Source of the DNA: Chromobotia macracanthus
Lineage: Eukaryota; Chordata; Actinopteri; Cypriniformes; Botiidae
Assembly (NCBI GenBank): GCA_036877525.1
Contig: JAZGTH010000059.1
Location: 7,440,001 to 7,504,000, forward strand
DNA: 64,000 bases
Direction of reading: 5' to 3'
Shown here: positions 11,965 through 23,772 of the stretch, one piece after another
Layout of the letters: each line of letters begins with the position of its first letter
Position numbering within the stretch: position 1 is the first letter of the stretch
Position numbers and translations under genes: made by a program
The notes under the pieces: model-generated
What the model saw: only the letters and a program-made list of their open reading frames with translations
What the model was told of the DNA's origin: nothing
The model's database searches: none

Positions 11965-14239
11965 AGGATCTGTGTCTGTCACTTCCTGTGAACTTCTTGT
12001 TCCTTTGTTAAGTCATTTCTGCTTTGATTTGATATTTAGCAATGTGTCAATTTAAAGACATATTATAGTTGATTAAATACAACATATATTGTGCTTTCTC
12101 AAACTAATTTAACCTTTTTACTTTTTACATTTCAGTTAGCATGTAGTGTTGCAGTTTGAATATTAAAACAAAGTTACAAAGCTCACTGCAAAGGGAGATA
12201 TACAGCTATATATCTACAGCTTGCATTTTCCCAAGGCCATACACAAAAAATCAGGGCACGGCCTGGTTGAACTGCTTTAGTAGTGTGACATCACTATGTA
12301 AGAGACATTTTTTCACCAAGATCCTAAATACATTTTGTTGGGTCTTCCTAAGATGAATGAATGTTGATATCGTTTTTATCTGTGGGCTTACATTTTTCAT
12401 TTTTGTACGTTTTTCTGTTCACCGCCTGTAAACATCCCCAAAACAAAATTAAGACTTTGTAAGAAAAAAGGCATAAAGGGACCCTTTAAAGTCACTTTGG
12501 TATAAAACAATTTTCTGAGGTAAATGTGTAGTAATCAACAGTGTACTGAGACAATTCTCTTCACAATTTATCTTTTAGTAACTGTTGAATTATTGGAAAT
12601 AAATTTGTTAATTATATCCTGAGAAAGGGCAAAAGTTCATCATATTTACTCATCAGAAGGGACATTTTATGCTTGTGGAACTGTTTAATTCTGTTTCTTG
12701 TGTAAAAGGGCAGAGTCAGGATTTAGTGTTCGGAGTGTACTAGAGGTTTTCATGCTTAATTGTTCAAAAAAAACCCATTTTTTCACATATTTTACATTAT
12801 TACAACATTTTTGCACTCTATGCTGAATGCTCCATTTAGTTTCCGATTCTGTGAAGCCTTACCTTCCGAAAAATATGATTGGTGAAGCTGGCCCCGTCTG
12901 TTGTGATTGGTTACCTACTTACAGCATGTTCCAGAAATATCCCACCCCTTACAATAACCGTAAGCTTCAGCTCTTAGGTAAACAGTAACCAAGTTTTGCC
13001 TTATCAATTCAACAAGCGGATCAGCTAGAATCACATTTACATAGAGTCCTTTTAAATATTATAAGGTCATGAGCTCACATCAGAGCTAAATGACATTTGT
13101 CATGAGTGTAAATTCCTTTGATAACTGCAATAGTAACGTGTGTTGGGAAATTTCTTTGTTTGCTGGTTTGGGTTCCTTCCTCTCGTGTGCTTTGCAGTAA
13201 TCACCTTTTAGAAATGTCTGGTTGAAACTGATTCTTTAAGTTCAGTAAACTCTATTCTTTAAATGAAATATAGTGAAGGTTGGGCTACATCATGTATGTG
13301 TTAACTAATGTAAAACAGTGATGGAGAATATCAGCTCAAATAAACTCAAATACAACCAGTATTTTCTCTCCTGACTTTTTACTCCAAATGCTTCCTTGGA
13401 AACGTATAAGTCCTATTTTTATATTTGATTTGCTTCTTGTTTGTATATTGACCACCTTTCTTACTGTTTGCCCTTTGTTTATTGCGATGATAACAGCACT
13501 CAAAGTGGAACAAACTGAGTATCACTTCTCCGCTTATTTGCATAGTGAATATGTGACAGCCAGTTCCAGTAAAATACAGTGAAATAAAATATAATAGAAA
13601 ATACAGCTGAGGTGGATGTGATAAATTAAAATTACTAAGTATGAATCGTTTTTTTCCACCTGACATAATTCATTATATGGCAGGTGCACCTCAGAGAATT
13701 CTTCCATACTCTCCTGCTCTGACTCCCACTGATAACATGTACATGTTTAAAACTGTACAAATGTGGTAGTAAGCTAACAATGCTTGTTTATTGCTGTATC
13801 ATTATTATTACGTATATCATTATTTACTGAACATTCCTGGTGTTCCCAATGGCCTGTCTGACTATGAAAATAAATCATGAAAGAGCTACAATGACACATG
13901 AAAAGAACTACAACAGGAAATGAAGCATGACACAAAATAAAAGACATAACCAAAGCCGTTTAAAAGCAAGCCTGCAATCTTAGCATGAAAACCTATAATG
14001 CTGCGGTATGCAGGGAGAGGCGAGGCTTCACTACACAGAGTAAACTGCTTTTGTAAAGCGTCATTATTGATTGGCTGATTTTCCACATGTAAGCGAAGTT
14101 GAACATTACGCTTTCTTCAATGGTAGATTAGCAGAGTTTGCTATCTCCCAATAACAACAGACATCTCTGACATAACCACAAACTCAGCCATCGAACACAA
14201 AGATTATAAAATTAACAAGCTACCGCCATTCTATTACTG
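11965..14239. other. 3' flank of the lectin gene and unassigned DNA
   Basis: The lectin 3' UTR starts here. Candidate polyadenylation signals are ATTAAA near 12072 and AATAAA near 12598; the choice cannot be made by eye. The stretch around 12640-13130 resembles degraded teleost repeat sequence (TGTGATTGGTTACC and neighbours) but ends are not definable. No further gene was seen. Confidence 0.4.
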
Positions 14240-14347
14240 TGAATGGGCGATTCGATTCCCAGGGAACATACATACTGATCAAATATATAGCTTTCAATTG
14301 CATTGTGACTTGTCTGGATAAAATGCATACATGTAAATGTAAATGTG
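14240..14347 (+). mobile_element. SINE 3' part
   Basis: Contains GATTCGATTCCCAGGGAAC (B-box side of the tRNA head), then ATATAGCTTTCAATTGCATTGTGACTTG, a diverged GGATAAAATGCATAC, and a terminal (TGTAAA)n. This is the same family as 3922-4056 and 48282-48410. The A-box half is missing or unrecognisable. Confidence 0.65.
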
Positions 14348-16495
14348 CCACGAACACAGCTGTTAATTTAGTTTCACAAAGTCATTGCTAAAAACATTAT
14401 AAGAGCGTTAGACAATGTTCTTATTAGGCTACTCGTCAACCGTGCTGCAATGCTTATTAATTAAAATGATTATAGTAATAAACATTGTTGCATGAACAAA
14501 AAGTAGGCCTAAATAATACAATTAACCACCCCAGTCTATAAATTAATCTTAATCTGTGATGCAGTCAATATGGTCTAATTTAACAATGTCCATACCTCCA
14601 AAACAGACAAAACAGAGAGAGAAAACGCATCAAAACGTTCAGTCAAAACACATTCAGTTATTATTATTTATTATATTACTTTGTGTTTCTAAAGATATTC
14701 TGGAGACTGCTGCCTCAGACTACATTAATTTTCTAACCCTGGTTACAGCCATGCCTTTTAAAAAAGTTTAGTTTCCATCTGTATTAAATAAAAAGGTCGG
14801 CACTCATTAAATAAAGTGTTGCACGCAGCATTGTGTGTACAGTTGTCAAATAAATGTCATTTTGACAGACCGAGGCGGAGAGTCAATATTACAAAGAGGT
14901 CAAATGAACATTATAAATGAACCTGCCTAAGCAACTCAAGTGTATTAGAACAGTGGCTTTAGAATCATATGACGGGATAGTAATATTTGTTTCCTGTCAA
15001 TCCACAGCCACAGTAAAAATCAATCAGATGAAAGCTCTCAGGCATGAATCAATGACATGGATTTGGGTCACTATTGTAAACGTCCATCTCCTCGCTGGGG
15101 TGAATCAGTGTCACTCCAGTAACAGGATATTGGCAGCAAACACAAGCTGGTGTTTTACGATGATAAGTTGCAAGTTTCCGACTAAATCTTGCAGCAGACT
15201 TTAATAGGAATACTGTAGCCTGCTTCCATAAATGATGCGTTGATGACTCAGTTTTAGTCATTTTATAGTGTCTGGCATGAAGCCCGGATTTTTTTAACCA
15301 GAGAAGCATTGTTTCTTCAGATTGTACTTGGCACAGTGGTTATGATATTTTTGTTCATGCCATCAATCATTAGACTGCCTTCACTTCAGCCGTATTGATT
15401 ATTAAGCAGATTTAGTTTACAGACATTATTAGAGAATCACAATTATGAAAAAGGCACATTTGAGTATTAACTCAAAATGACCAAAAGCTAAACCAAGTCT
15501 TTTTTGAGCTCCATATCGTTTCTATTTTCCAGTAAGTATGGTAAGGACAAGGATATTATATATAATAATAATAATAATTCATAATGTATTGTATATGTAT
15601 ATATTCACACACATCTGTAGTGGACTGAAAACTGTGGTCTACCTCATTTGATTTGGTTGGACATGTCATTTAATTTTTGAGAGCAGTGGACCGCAAGAAA
15701 GTATCCATCAATCTGTAGGCCACAGTCTGGCTCACTGGTCCACAACGACTAATGAAACTGTTTGGTTGAGGCTAAATGCCAATCAAAGAGGTCCAGCTAG
15801 ATTCAAATACAGTGGTTTTACTTTTAACATCAGTGACTGGAATGTTTAAACTGTTTGTTCTGAGCCAGGAATATGGGTCAAACAAATGCTGTGCGGGTTG
15901 TCTGTAAAATTATTCTTGATATCCTTAACTTTTTATGTAGCCTGTATGCAGTCACACCGTACTGTCCAAATTACTTCTTTTATTCTTTTATTCTATTACT
16001 ACCCTCAAACATTGCACAAAATTAGCCATAAGTGTGAAAGTGACAATGTGAAAGTAGCCAATGTATGTTGGGACACAAAACTATACACCTATGGAAAGCA
16101 TTTCTCGAATATCTCAAAGCTGTTGAGCTTCTCATGTCACATCCATTGCTCAGTCACATTGTTCAGTTGTTTCTATGTGTAACAGCATCAGGCCATTGTC
16201 TTTGTCTGGCATAGCTCTCCCCTCATTCAATTAAACTGACTAGCAGATAAAATAAGACTGATGCTAAGAACTGCAATCGAGGGACATTCAGCTAATGGAC
16301 GATTAGTAGAATGACATTTATATTTTTTGTGTGCCTGAAACCACTAAAAACTACAGGGCAAGAACAAAATTAGGCAAAATATTTCAGAGAAATAAGTAAT
16401 ATTTTATTATTAGTACCAATAAAATGAATGCAAGTTCTCTTTTGATTAAAGAAACGTACAAATAAACAATCTTTCTGTGCTTCACAAAGAGAATT
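14348..16495. other. No gene found; unassigned DNA
   Basis: Short open frames only. A small run of ATA/ATAATA repeats lies near 15553-15605. Nothing with gene-like structure was found. Confidence 0.4.
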
Positions 16496-16499
16496 TAGT

Positions 16500-16685
16500 G
16501 AGCTACGGCTCAAACAATTTAAGGTTGTGAGAACGTTTCCCCAAATGTTCCCAAAATGTCATTTTTTTTTTGTTAATGTTGTTAGAATGTTGTTCAGTGA
16601 CACACAATCTTATAGCAAGAAAGTTTTGATAACTTTCAGGTAACTTTTAGAGAGCCAATATGCTGAGAACGTTCTGTCCAAGGCT
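16500..16685. repeat. Foldback element fragment (GAACGTTC-rich, family F1)
   Basis: Shows AGGTTGTGAGAACGTTTCCC and GAGAACGTTCTGTCC at opposite sides with AATGTTG motifs between, like the complete foldback element at 59834-60039. Reminiscent of the Angel-type MITEs described in fish; the assignment is tentative. Confidence 0.45.
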
Positions 16686-16689
16686 CTTT

Positions 16690-18810
16690 GATACATTTCC
16701 AGTTAATATGGTTTATTTTTGTGTCTACCTGTGCCAGACAATGAGCATATCTTTGCAGACGGGTCTGCGCTGGAGGCTATGGCACTCTGGTTCGCACCAA
16801 CCCTTGGCTAATGAACAATAAAGAAGGAGGGACATGAATTTGCTAAGAAGCAGCCTGTGAAAAGCCCTGCAGTCCAATGTGGCACAAAGAACTGTCCGAG
16901 TCTATTAAAAAAGACATGCTTTCAAGCACATTTCTCAAAGTACTTCCACTATGGGGTCTCTGAAGCCACCTAAAGAGTTTGGATACATGGTGAGCTGCAT
17001 AAATTCTACATAAAACACGGGACTGAGTACAAACTGTGACAAACTCGTGCCCACTAAAAACCGTCCGCCCGTGACCATAGCATTCAATGCATTTCTCAAA
17101 GCCTGCAAAGCTTCTTCTGACTGCTAATAGAGATGTACTTCTCTGACGTCAGTTTGCAGCCCGGAAGGCAAATTCACCATGGGCTCCCTCAGGACTTCCT
17201 AATGGGTTTCTAGAACAGCAGTTTCAATTTATTAGTAAATACGGTTTGTTTTTAGCCTTATTTTAAAAGACTTTTCTGTTTTTATTCTACCGTATGAATT
17301 CGCATGCATTCAAGTTTACAGGCTTGAGAAATCTGACCTCTATCGTAATCTTTACACAGAAATGTGTTAGCAATCTACATTTTGAAAGCACACAGTGATT
17401 TCAAAACTCATTCCTGAAGTATAACTGCGCCTAATTTGTCAACATCTGTCAAATGGTAAGTCTTCTACTAACGTTAATCGGAGACGTTATTTTACTCATA
17501 AATCAAAAACTGCAATTCTGAGAAAACATATTCGACAGTGGTTTGGCAGTCTGGCAGTTTTGACCTGGAGTTTTAGACTACAGCTTCAAAATACCAAGTC
17601 TTCTAAACCAACAGACAATTCAGAAGTCAATAACATAATTCATGATTTATCTGACTTTACATATATATGAAATGTATATTTATATATATATTTATGAATG
17701 CAGTAGTAAGAAAACATTTAGTAAGAACATCCACCAACATCCAAAGACCTACTGAGAAAATGAATAAAATGACACGAGTGAGGTGACAGCTGTGTGGCCT
17801 CTGTTCTCTACAGCTGAGGTCAACACTGTCCCTGCCTGCTATAAATCAGACAAATAAACATTTCACCTTCACTCTACCATGACAGATACATTGTCTCACT
17901 GGATGAAAGGTCTCTGCTATCTCTCAGTTATTCTCAGCCCACATTCCCTGACTATCTGATGCACACCGCTCATAAAAACTGGAAAGCACTTGCTAAAATC
18001 GCAAGCTCCAATCAGATCGCCTGACCGATATCCAGTTTCAGGGGGTCAAGATGTACAAGACGCCAAGATGTCCGCCTGGAAAAACTCATGTTTTCAAGGC
18101 ACGAGGCTGCTACGACGGGCACTTCTGAGGAGAAATCACATACCTCATAGAATAAATAACACATCATGACTAGATATTCACAAACTGAACTGCATTTCCA
18201 AATCAGTGAATATTACTTTGGAGTTTATGAGTTACCTAATAGTAATAATAGCTTATGAGACTCTTTTAAAGAGAAAAACATTAATGGCTTATTAACAACA
18301 TTTATAAACCGTTATTTTAGTTACTTGTGTGGCATCATAATTATGTTACATTTTATATCTATAGCATTAGGGAATTTGGAGACATTTTGCATAATAGCAG
18401 CAAAGAATCATAAAAACAAAACTCCAACAATGAATGAAAATGTGGTTTTAGCAGACAGGCTTATATAACATCCCGGGGTTCAGCATAATTGTTCACCAAG
18501 CACCAGTTGACATCAATTTGTGTGAGAAACGACTTGCTCCTCCCTCACCAGAAACCTGCCGATCCTTTGACTCCACAATAGAAGCTCCTGTCTGCATCAA
18601 ATCGCTTCACTCTGGGTGTCTGTACTTTCACATCACTGATAAGTGCAGGCACCTACTGAAAGCTTCACAAGCTATTCATTTTTGAATTTAACTGAGATCT
18701 TGTAATTGCACTTGTTGATTTAGCTAAAAATGCCAGTCAGGTGAACAACATTTGTTCACTCAAAACAGCATCATGGTGATGCCATAGTCCTGGACATGTG
18801 CCATATGAAA
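16690..18810. other. No gene found; unassigned DNA
   Basis: No coding structure or clear repeat. A TATATA-rich patch is at 17660-17690. Confidence 0.4.
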
Positions 18811-19215
18811 ATTAACCACGATTTTCTTATGATAAAATTGCAATAACTGTTTTTTTTGGCACATTGATTACTATTTGTAGAACCACAGTTTAACTACCAT
18901 GATTAAACTATGTTTGCTGTAGCAAAGCCCTGGTTAATGTGTGGTTATCATGGTTTAACTATACCATGTTTTTGTGTCAAAAGTTGTGATAACATATGTT
19001 TTTACTTTAACTCATTTAATTTCTGCTTTTTTATAACAACTCTACATTTAAAATTGTAATTTAAAATGACTTGTACAACCAATTTAATTACATGTAAAAA
19101 TTTAAGGCAGCAAAATATGTTTTACAGTGTAGTAACCACATTTTTTTTGGTTTTGTTTTAAAACCATGGTAAATTTCCATAAGGGTACTGTGGTACTCTT
19201 TAAAATATATTACTA
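18811..19215. repeat. Degenerate foldback repeat (ACCATGGTT-type)
   Basis: Multiple opposed copies of TTTAACTACCATG/CATGGTTTAACTA and AAACCATGGTAAATTTCCAT are typical of a decayed inverted-repeat element. Exact ends cannot be fixed. Confidence 0.45.
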
Positions 19216-20100
19216 GACCATGGAAATGGTTTACATTGAAAATTCTGCTGTGCCCAAGTAAAATTTTACTGATAAATCCTTGTATGATGAGGACGATTTC
19301 CACATACGGACCTGAGAAAAAGTCCATTCTATTAATTGGATTTGATCATCTCTTTCATTTAAATAATTGAATGCCCTCGAAACCCCACTGAAAATAAGAC
19401 TACATTTTATACTTAATGGGGAGCCTGTGCAGTACAGATGAAAAGCTAGAAATGTCCTTGGATAACGGTACAGTAGGTTTCTTTCTGGGCTAGATTGAAG
19501 ACACACACTGATTATTCCAGTTCTGAATGTATATTACATTATATAGGTATATTGGCCATTAATTATGACTTACAGCAAGAGTCTGCAGTAAGACTAGGGG
19601 CATCAATCAGGAAAGCTTGAGTTCTCTCTAAGATAAGGCACATCAACTCTCGTCACAGATCATTATACAACGTCTAACCGGGGCAATAACCACCATAGAC
19701 ATTGAAGGAGATACGCCCCCCCCTCAATATTCAGATTAGCGACCAATGTGTTTTCCAATGGTTGATTCTTAAATTTAAAAACATAGCTACATTACAGTAT
19801 CTAACGCAGCCTACAAATGCACAGTACAAGATGTTACTTAGCTGTTATTGCAGAGATCTGCATCCCTGAAATGTGTCATAATATTCACAGGCTACACACA
19901 TAGATGGTTTTTCATTAATGAGCTAATTAGGTAGCTAATTTGTGTGTTTCTTTGTTTTTCTACTCTCCCCCATCACTCCAGACACACAGATACACACAGA
20001 CATTTATACTCACACACATAATGATAAAGATTCACAAAGGTTTCTTGGTGTTGTCATGGCAACTGTGTCATTTTTTTTTGCTCGGTTTAAGTGACAGACC
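19216..20100. other. No gene found; unassigned DNA
   Basis: No gene-like structure. Short ACAC-rich patch at 19980-20020. Confidence 0.4.
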
Positions 20101-20103
20101 TCA

Positions 20104-21065
20104 GGACTTGAAGATGCAGACCTCACGGATGATGTCATTGCTTATGTACTGCACACCGCCCTTTCCCACAGGAAGGAGATATATGAGGATGATGCTGATT
20201 GACTTCAGCTCAGCATTCAGTATAATAGGTCACCCCAGGCTTGTCATAAAGCTCAGGAACATGGCCCTGAATTCCTCACGAGGTCTGTGGATCCCTAACT
20301 TGCTGACAGGCAGATGTCAGATGGGGTGGGCAGGTTGTTGTCATTGTACCTCATCCACTCTGGATACCTCATACCAATGTTCCTGGATCAACATACCTGC
20401 CAATCGGATTTTATGGGTTAGGTTAACATTTGCCTTGGGGTTAGCACTAGGGTTTAATTAGGTAAATAGCAGGAGATAGTTTACAGCTTTGTTTGACATG
20501 TCTACCCACATTTACAAAGACAGTTGTTAATGAGGCCCCATCCACTTGTGGGGGAAATAAGATGCGTTACCATAGCTACCACAGTGTTTTTTTTTTTGTG
20601 ATTAAAAAAATAGCCGGATTAATTAGATATATTTCCCCGTTTTATTTATTGGAATAAGTAGGTGACAACCAAGTGACAACCAAGATTTTTTCACCAAGCC
20701 ACACCACGTACCAGTGTATAATGCATTGCTAACATCATGCAGCACAGAATTGTCTATAACACCTAATGTTATAAATCATGCAAACCATCTTGTCATAGTA
20801 TGTCAAACCTGGTACAGGAACTGAATCGCACTGGAACACAACCTTGCAAAAAGTTACATGGTTGGCTGAGCATTCCACAAAGAGTTCACTTCCCAGCCTG
20901 AAGGACGTCTACACAGTGCAGACTGGGACAAAAGCTAGCAGAATTATTAAAGATCCCAGCTACCCAGACAATGGTGTCTCCTCGCTTCTGTTTTAAGCGC
21001 TGCCACAGCTTGAAGGCCAGCTTGGAGAGGCTCAGAAGGAATTACTGCCCTGAAGCCATCAAGAT
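20104..21065 (+). mobile_element. Decayed non-LTR retrotransposon (LINE) reverse transcriptase remnant
   Basis: The frame around 20186-20310 reads LIDFSSAFSIIGHPRL, then VIKLRNMALNSS and LLTGRCQ. This matches the reverse-transcriptase palm region of CR1/L2/Rex-like LINEs, whose usual form is (F/L)DFSSAFNTI...LTGR.Q. A second block near 20885-21060 reads SLKDVYT, ASRIIKDPSYP, then a broken continuation, like the C-terminal end of the same ORF2. Between them the catalytic (F/Y)xDD region is absent and there are stops and frameshifts. The element is dead and truncated. Confidence 0.65.
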
Positions 21066-21224
21066 CTTTTGTGATGATGCTGCCAGAGGTTTTCATACTG
21101 CTTATTGACCTCAGTATAGAGTACAACCCACACTCTCTTGCTTCTTATTTATTACCAGTTTTATCATTCCATCCAAGCGTAATTAAAAGCTACAAGGACT
21201 CTGTACTGTTGTACATGCGACACA

Positions 21225-21492
21225 TCAAAAAGAAAATTCTTCCATCATTTACTCACCCTCATGTCTTTCCAAACCTGCTTCTGTGGAACACAAAAGAAGA
21301 TATTTTGAGGTACATTGGTAATCCAACAACAGTGGCACCATGTGACTTCCATTGTATGGACATAAAACCACTGACATTTATCAAAATATTTTCTTTTGTG
21401 TTCCACAAAAGACAAAAGTCATATAGTTTGAATGACATGAGGGTGAGTAAATGATGGAAAAATCTGCATTTTAGGTGAATCGTCCCTTTAAA
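21225..21492. mobile_element. Foldback MITE (TTTACTCACCCTC family)
   Basis: Two arms face each other: TCATTTACTCACCCTCATG on the left and CATGAGGGTGAGTAAATGAT on the right, with TTCTGTGGAACACAAAAGAA and TTTTGTGTTCCACAAAAG nested inside. The right edge is CGTCCCTTTAA. This well-known teleost repeat occurs again at 38461 and in pieces at 3091 and 61215. An open frame of 127 codons across it is incidental. Confidence 0.8.
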
Positions 21493-23457
21493 CTTTGACA
21501 GTGCTGTTGTGTGAATGTGGGAGTATTAAATGACCGAAATGAGGCTACTTGTGGCCTACAAAACAAAGCGGCGAATATGACAGCAATAGTAACATGATAA
21601 AAGATACCAATGACTAACAAAAATTGTTATAGCTTATTAACCTACCAGTTACCAAGCTACAATGTAATATTTACAGCAATGCATAAATAGCAGTCACGTG
21701 TGCATTTACAGGCTTTTGCTAATTAAAATGTAGGACTACCCACATCATTATTCATTATTAAGCTACCTTTTAAAGGATCGATTGGTTCAACCCACGTTTT
21801 CGCATTTATATAAAAAAAATAAAGAAAAATATTCCAGGTTTTTCTTTTGTATTTTTACTAAAAATATCAATTTCACTGGGAATTTATCCACTGGGAGCCT
21901 TAAGCTATAAATAAAAAACTACTATTAATTGGCCATTACAACAGGTTTAAGTAATGAATTCAAGATATTTCATACTATTTGTATAAGAAAACTATTAGTC
22001 CAGCGTTTGTACTGTGTTCACTGCACATCTGGAATTACATCCATTGTTGCTTGAAGTACCAGGGCGCCCCCTATTGGGCATTTTATAAAAACTGTGAGAA
22101 AGAGAGAGAGAATGAGAGAGTGGCATGTGAGCAAATTGAAAGTCTATATCAAGCAGAGATTCTCTGTACAAATACTTCCCGCACATCTTCTAAATGTGTC
22201 AGTAAAATCAGTCTGAAGTCTCTAATCACACTGGATGTCACAATCTGAAGCAGATCTGTTTGCTCACCACACACAAAACGAGAGAGAAGCTTCCAGTGCA
22301 CAGAAAAATGCCAACAAAAATATTATAATAACTGATCAACTAAAACTAAAATCAGCAATTTCCACAACTGCAGGGAAAACCAGGTACGGTTCACTGGGTC
22401 AAATTCCAGAACGGCTCATTTTTAGTCACTCTGGCTTTGCAAATATGCAAAAAACTGCATTCTGTGAAGCTCTGAAGGGCATTACGACTCTGAGAGAGAT
22501 GCCAGAGAACTGGGTCCCTCATGATTAAGATCTGTATCTTTCCCCAGGTGAGCTGGTCTCCAGAGACATTTCATCTTACTGATGCTTTCCTGCATCCTCG
22601 TGGCCAGCGAATGACAAAAAGCTTCTGAAAGTGGCTCTATGAACAGAATGCATTTGTTGGTTTCAGGGATGTGTTTGTCACCACAGACTTACATAATGCA
22701 GGTGCTTGAGTTTCCTCTTTGTCCTCTAATGGATGTCTTGCTGATGATTTACTGATAAACCATGCTTACCAGGGCACATATATGATTTGTACCAACATAT
22801 TCTTCTACGAATGCTGTAGCTTCACAGAATCAGGGGAAGAACTGACAGTTCACATGTGCTACATGTGCTTCCAGTGAAGCAATGGTGAGTTGTTTGCCAA
22901 TTAGTTTGTTAATTCAGAGCCAAAGCAGAAACCTCTCACTTTATGTGCCGAGATAATTAATAAGTCTCTCTTTCTCTCAAGTATAATTGTTTCTTAGCAC
23001 CCAAGAGATTTCTTTATTCCAGTGCAATGTGACCTTTTACACAAATGCATGTCATGTGTGAGACAAGGGCCAGCTGAGAGCTGTGCATTAAAGGAACTCG
23101 CAAACCTTTTGTGTGAGTTCACCCATGCAGCAAATAGAAAAGCCAGCGGATTCTGCCTCTGCTTATGGCTCGCTAGCAGAAGAGTGTCAGTCGCGGTGAG
23201 CTATCTGTGATCACAACGGCAGAAATGTCTAATTAGTACCAAAGAGAATAATTCAAGCAGAGCGCATGACAACTGATGGGTCTATTATAAAATTCGTAGC
23301 CGTTTCATTCTGAAATAGGAAAAAGTCCTGGTGAGGGTTCGAAGGAAAGACATGCACCGGTCGCCTCAGAAGAAAATGAAAGCGATATCCAATAACATGC
23401 AGAGTCAGGGGCGTGTTTAAGTTCTGCTGACATCAAGGGCTGAACCCATGGTCCATT
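21493..23457. other. No gene found; unassigned DNA
   Basis: Several short open frames (e.g. 22235-22528) lack any recognisable domain or splice partner. Possible regulatory DNA; nothing specific supported. Confidence 0.4.
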
Positions 23458-23772
23458 TTAAAGGCAGGGTAGGTGATTTGTTCCAGGAACAGTTTTTGTT
23501 ACGCTGGCTAAAAGTCGCTTCACATCCTGATAACAATCACTAAGTGGTTTAAATATATTTATATCTTCTGTGGAAGCCGCAGGACCATAAAATGTTCATC
23601 CAATCATTGCACTCGGTCAAAATGCTATGATAGGATGTGCCTGTCAAACTATGTATTTGCATACCTCCACACCATCGGAGGAGGCGTGGCTTTGAAGAGC
23701 GCTCTGAAGGGAAGGCTTTTAAAGATAGCTTGCTATTGCTAGCCTCTCCAAAATTGCCTAACCAACCTCTAA
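23458..23772 (+). mobile_element. TTAA-ended MITE (family M1)
   Basis: Left terminus TTAAAGGCAGGGTAGGTGAT is intact. The right terminus (ATTGCCTAACCAACCTCTAA) is a mutated form of the expected inverted copy. Shared landmarks with the other copies are CTTCACATCCTGATAAC, TCTGTGGAAG, AGGACCATAAAATG and GGAGGCGTGGCTTTG. Confidence 0.75.

Noticed and set aside
21071..21454. 127-codon frame after the LINE remnant
   Set aside because: Most of it is the foldback MITE at 21225-21492.
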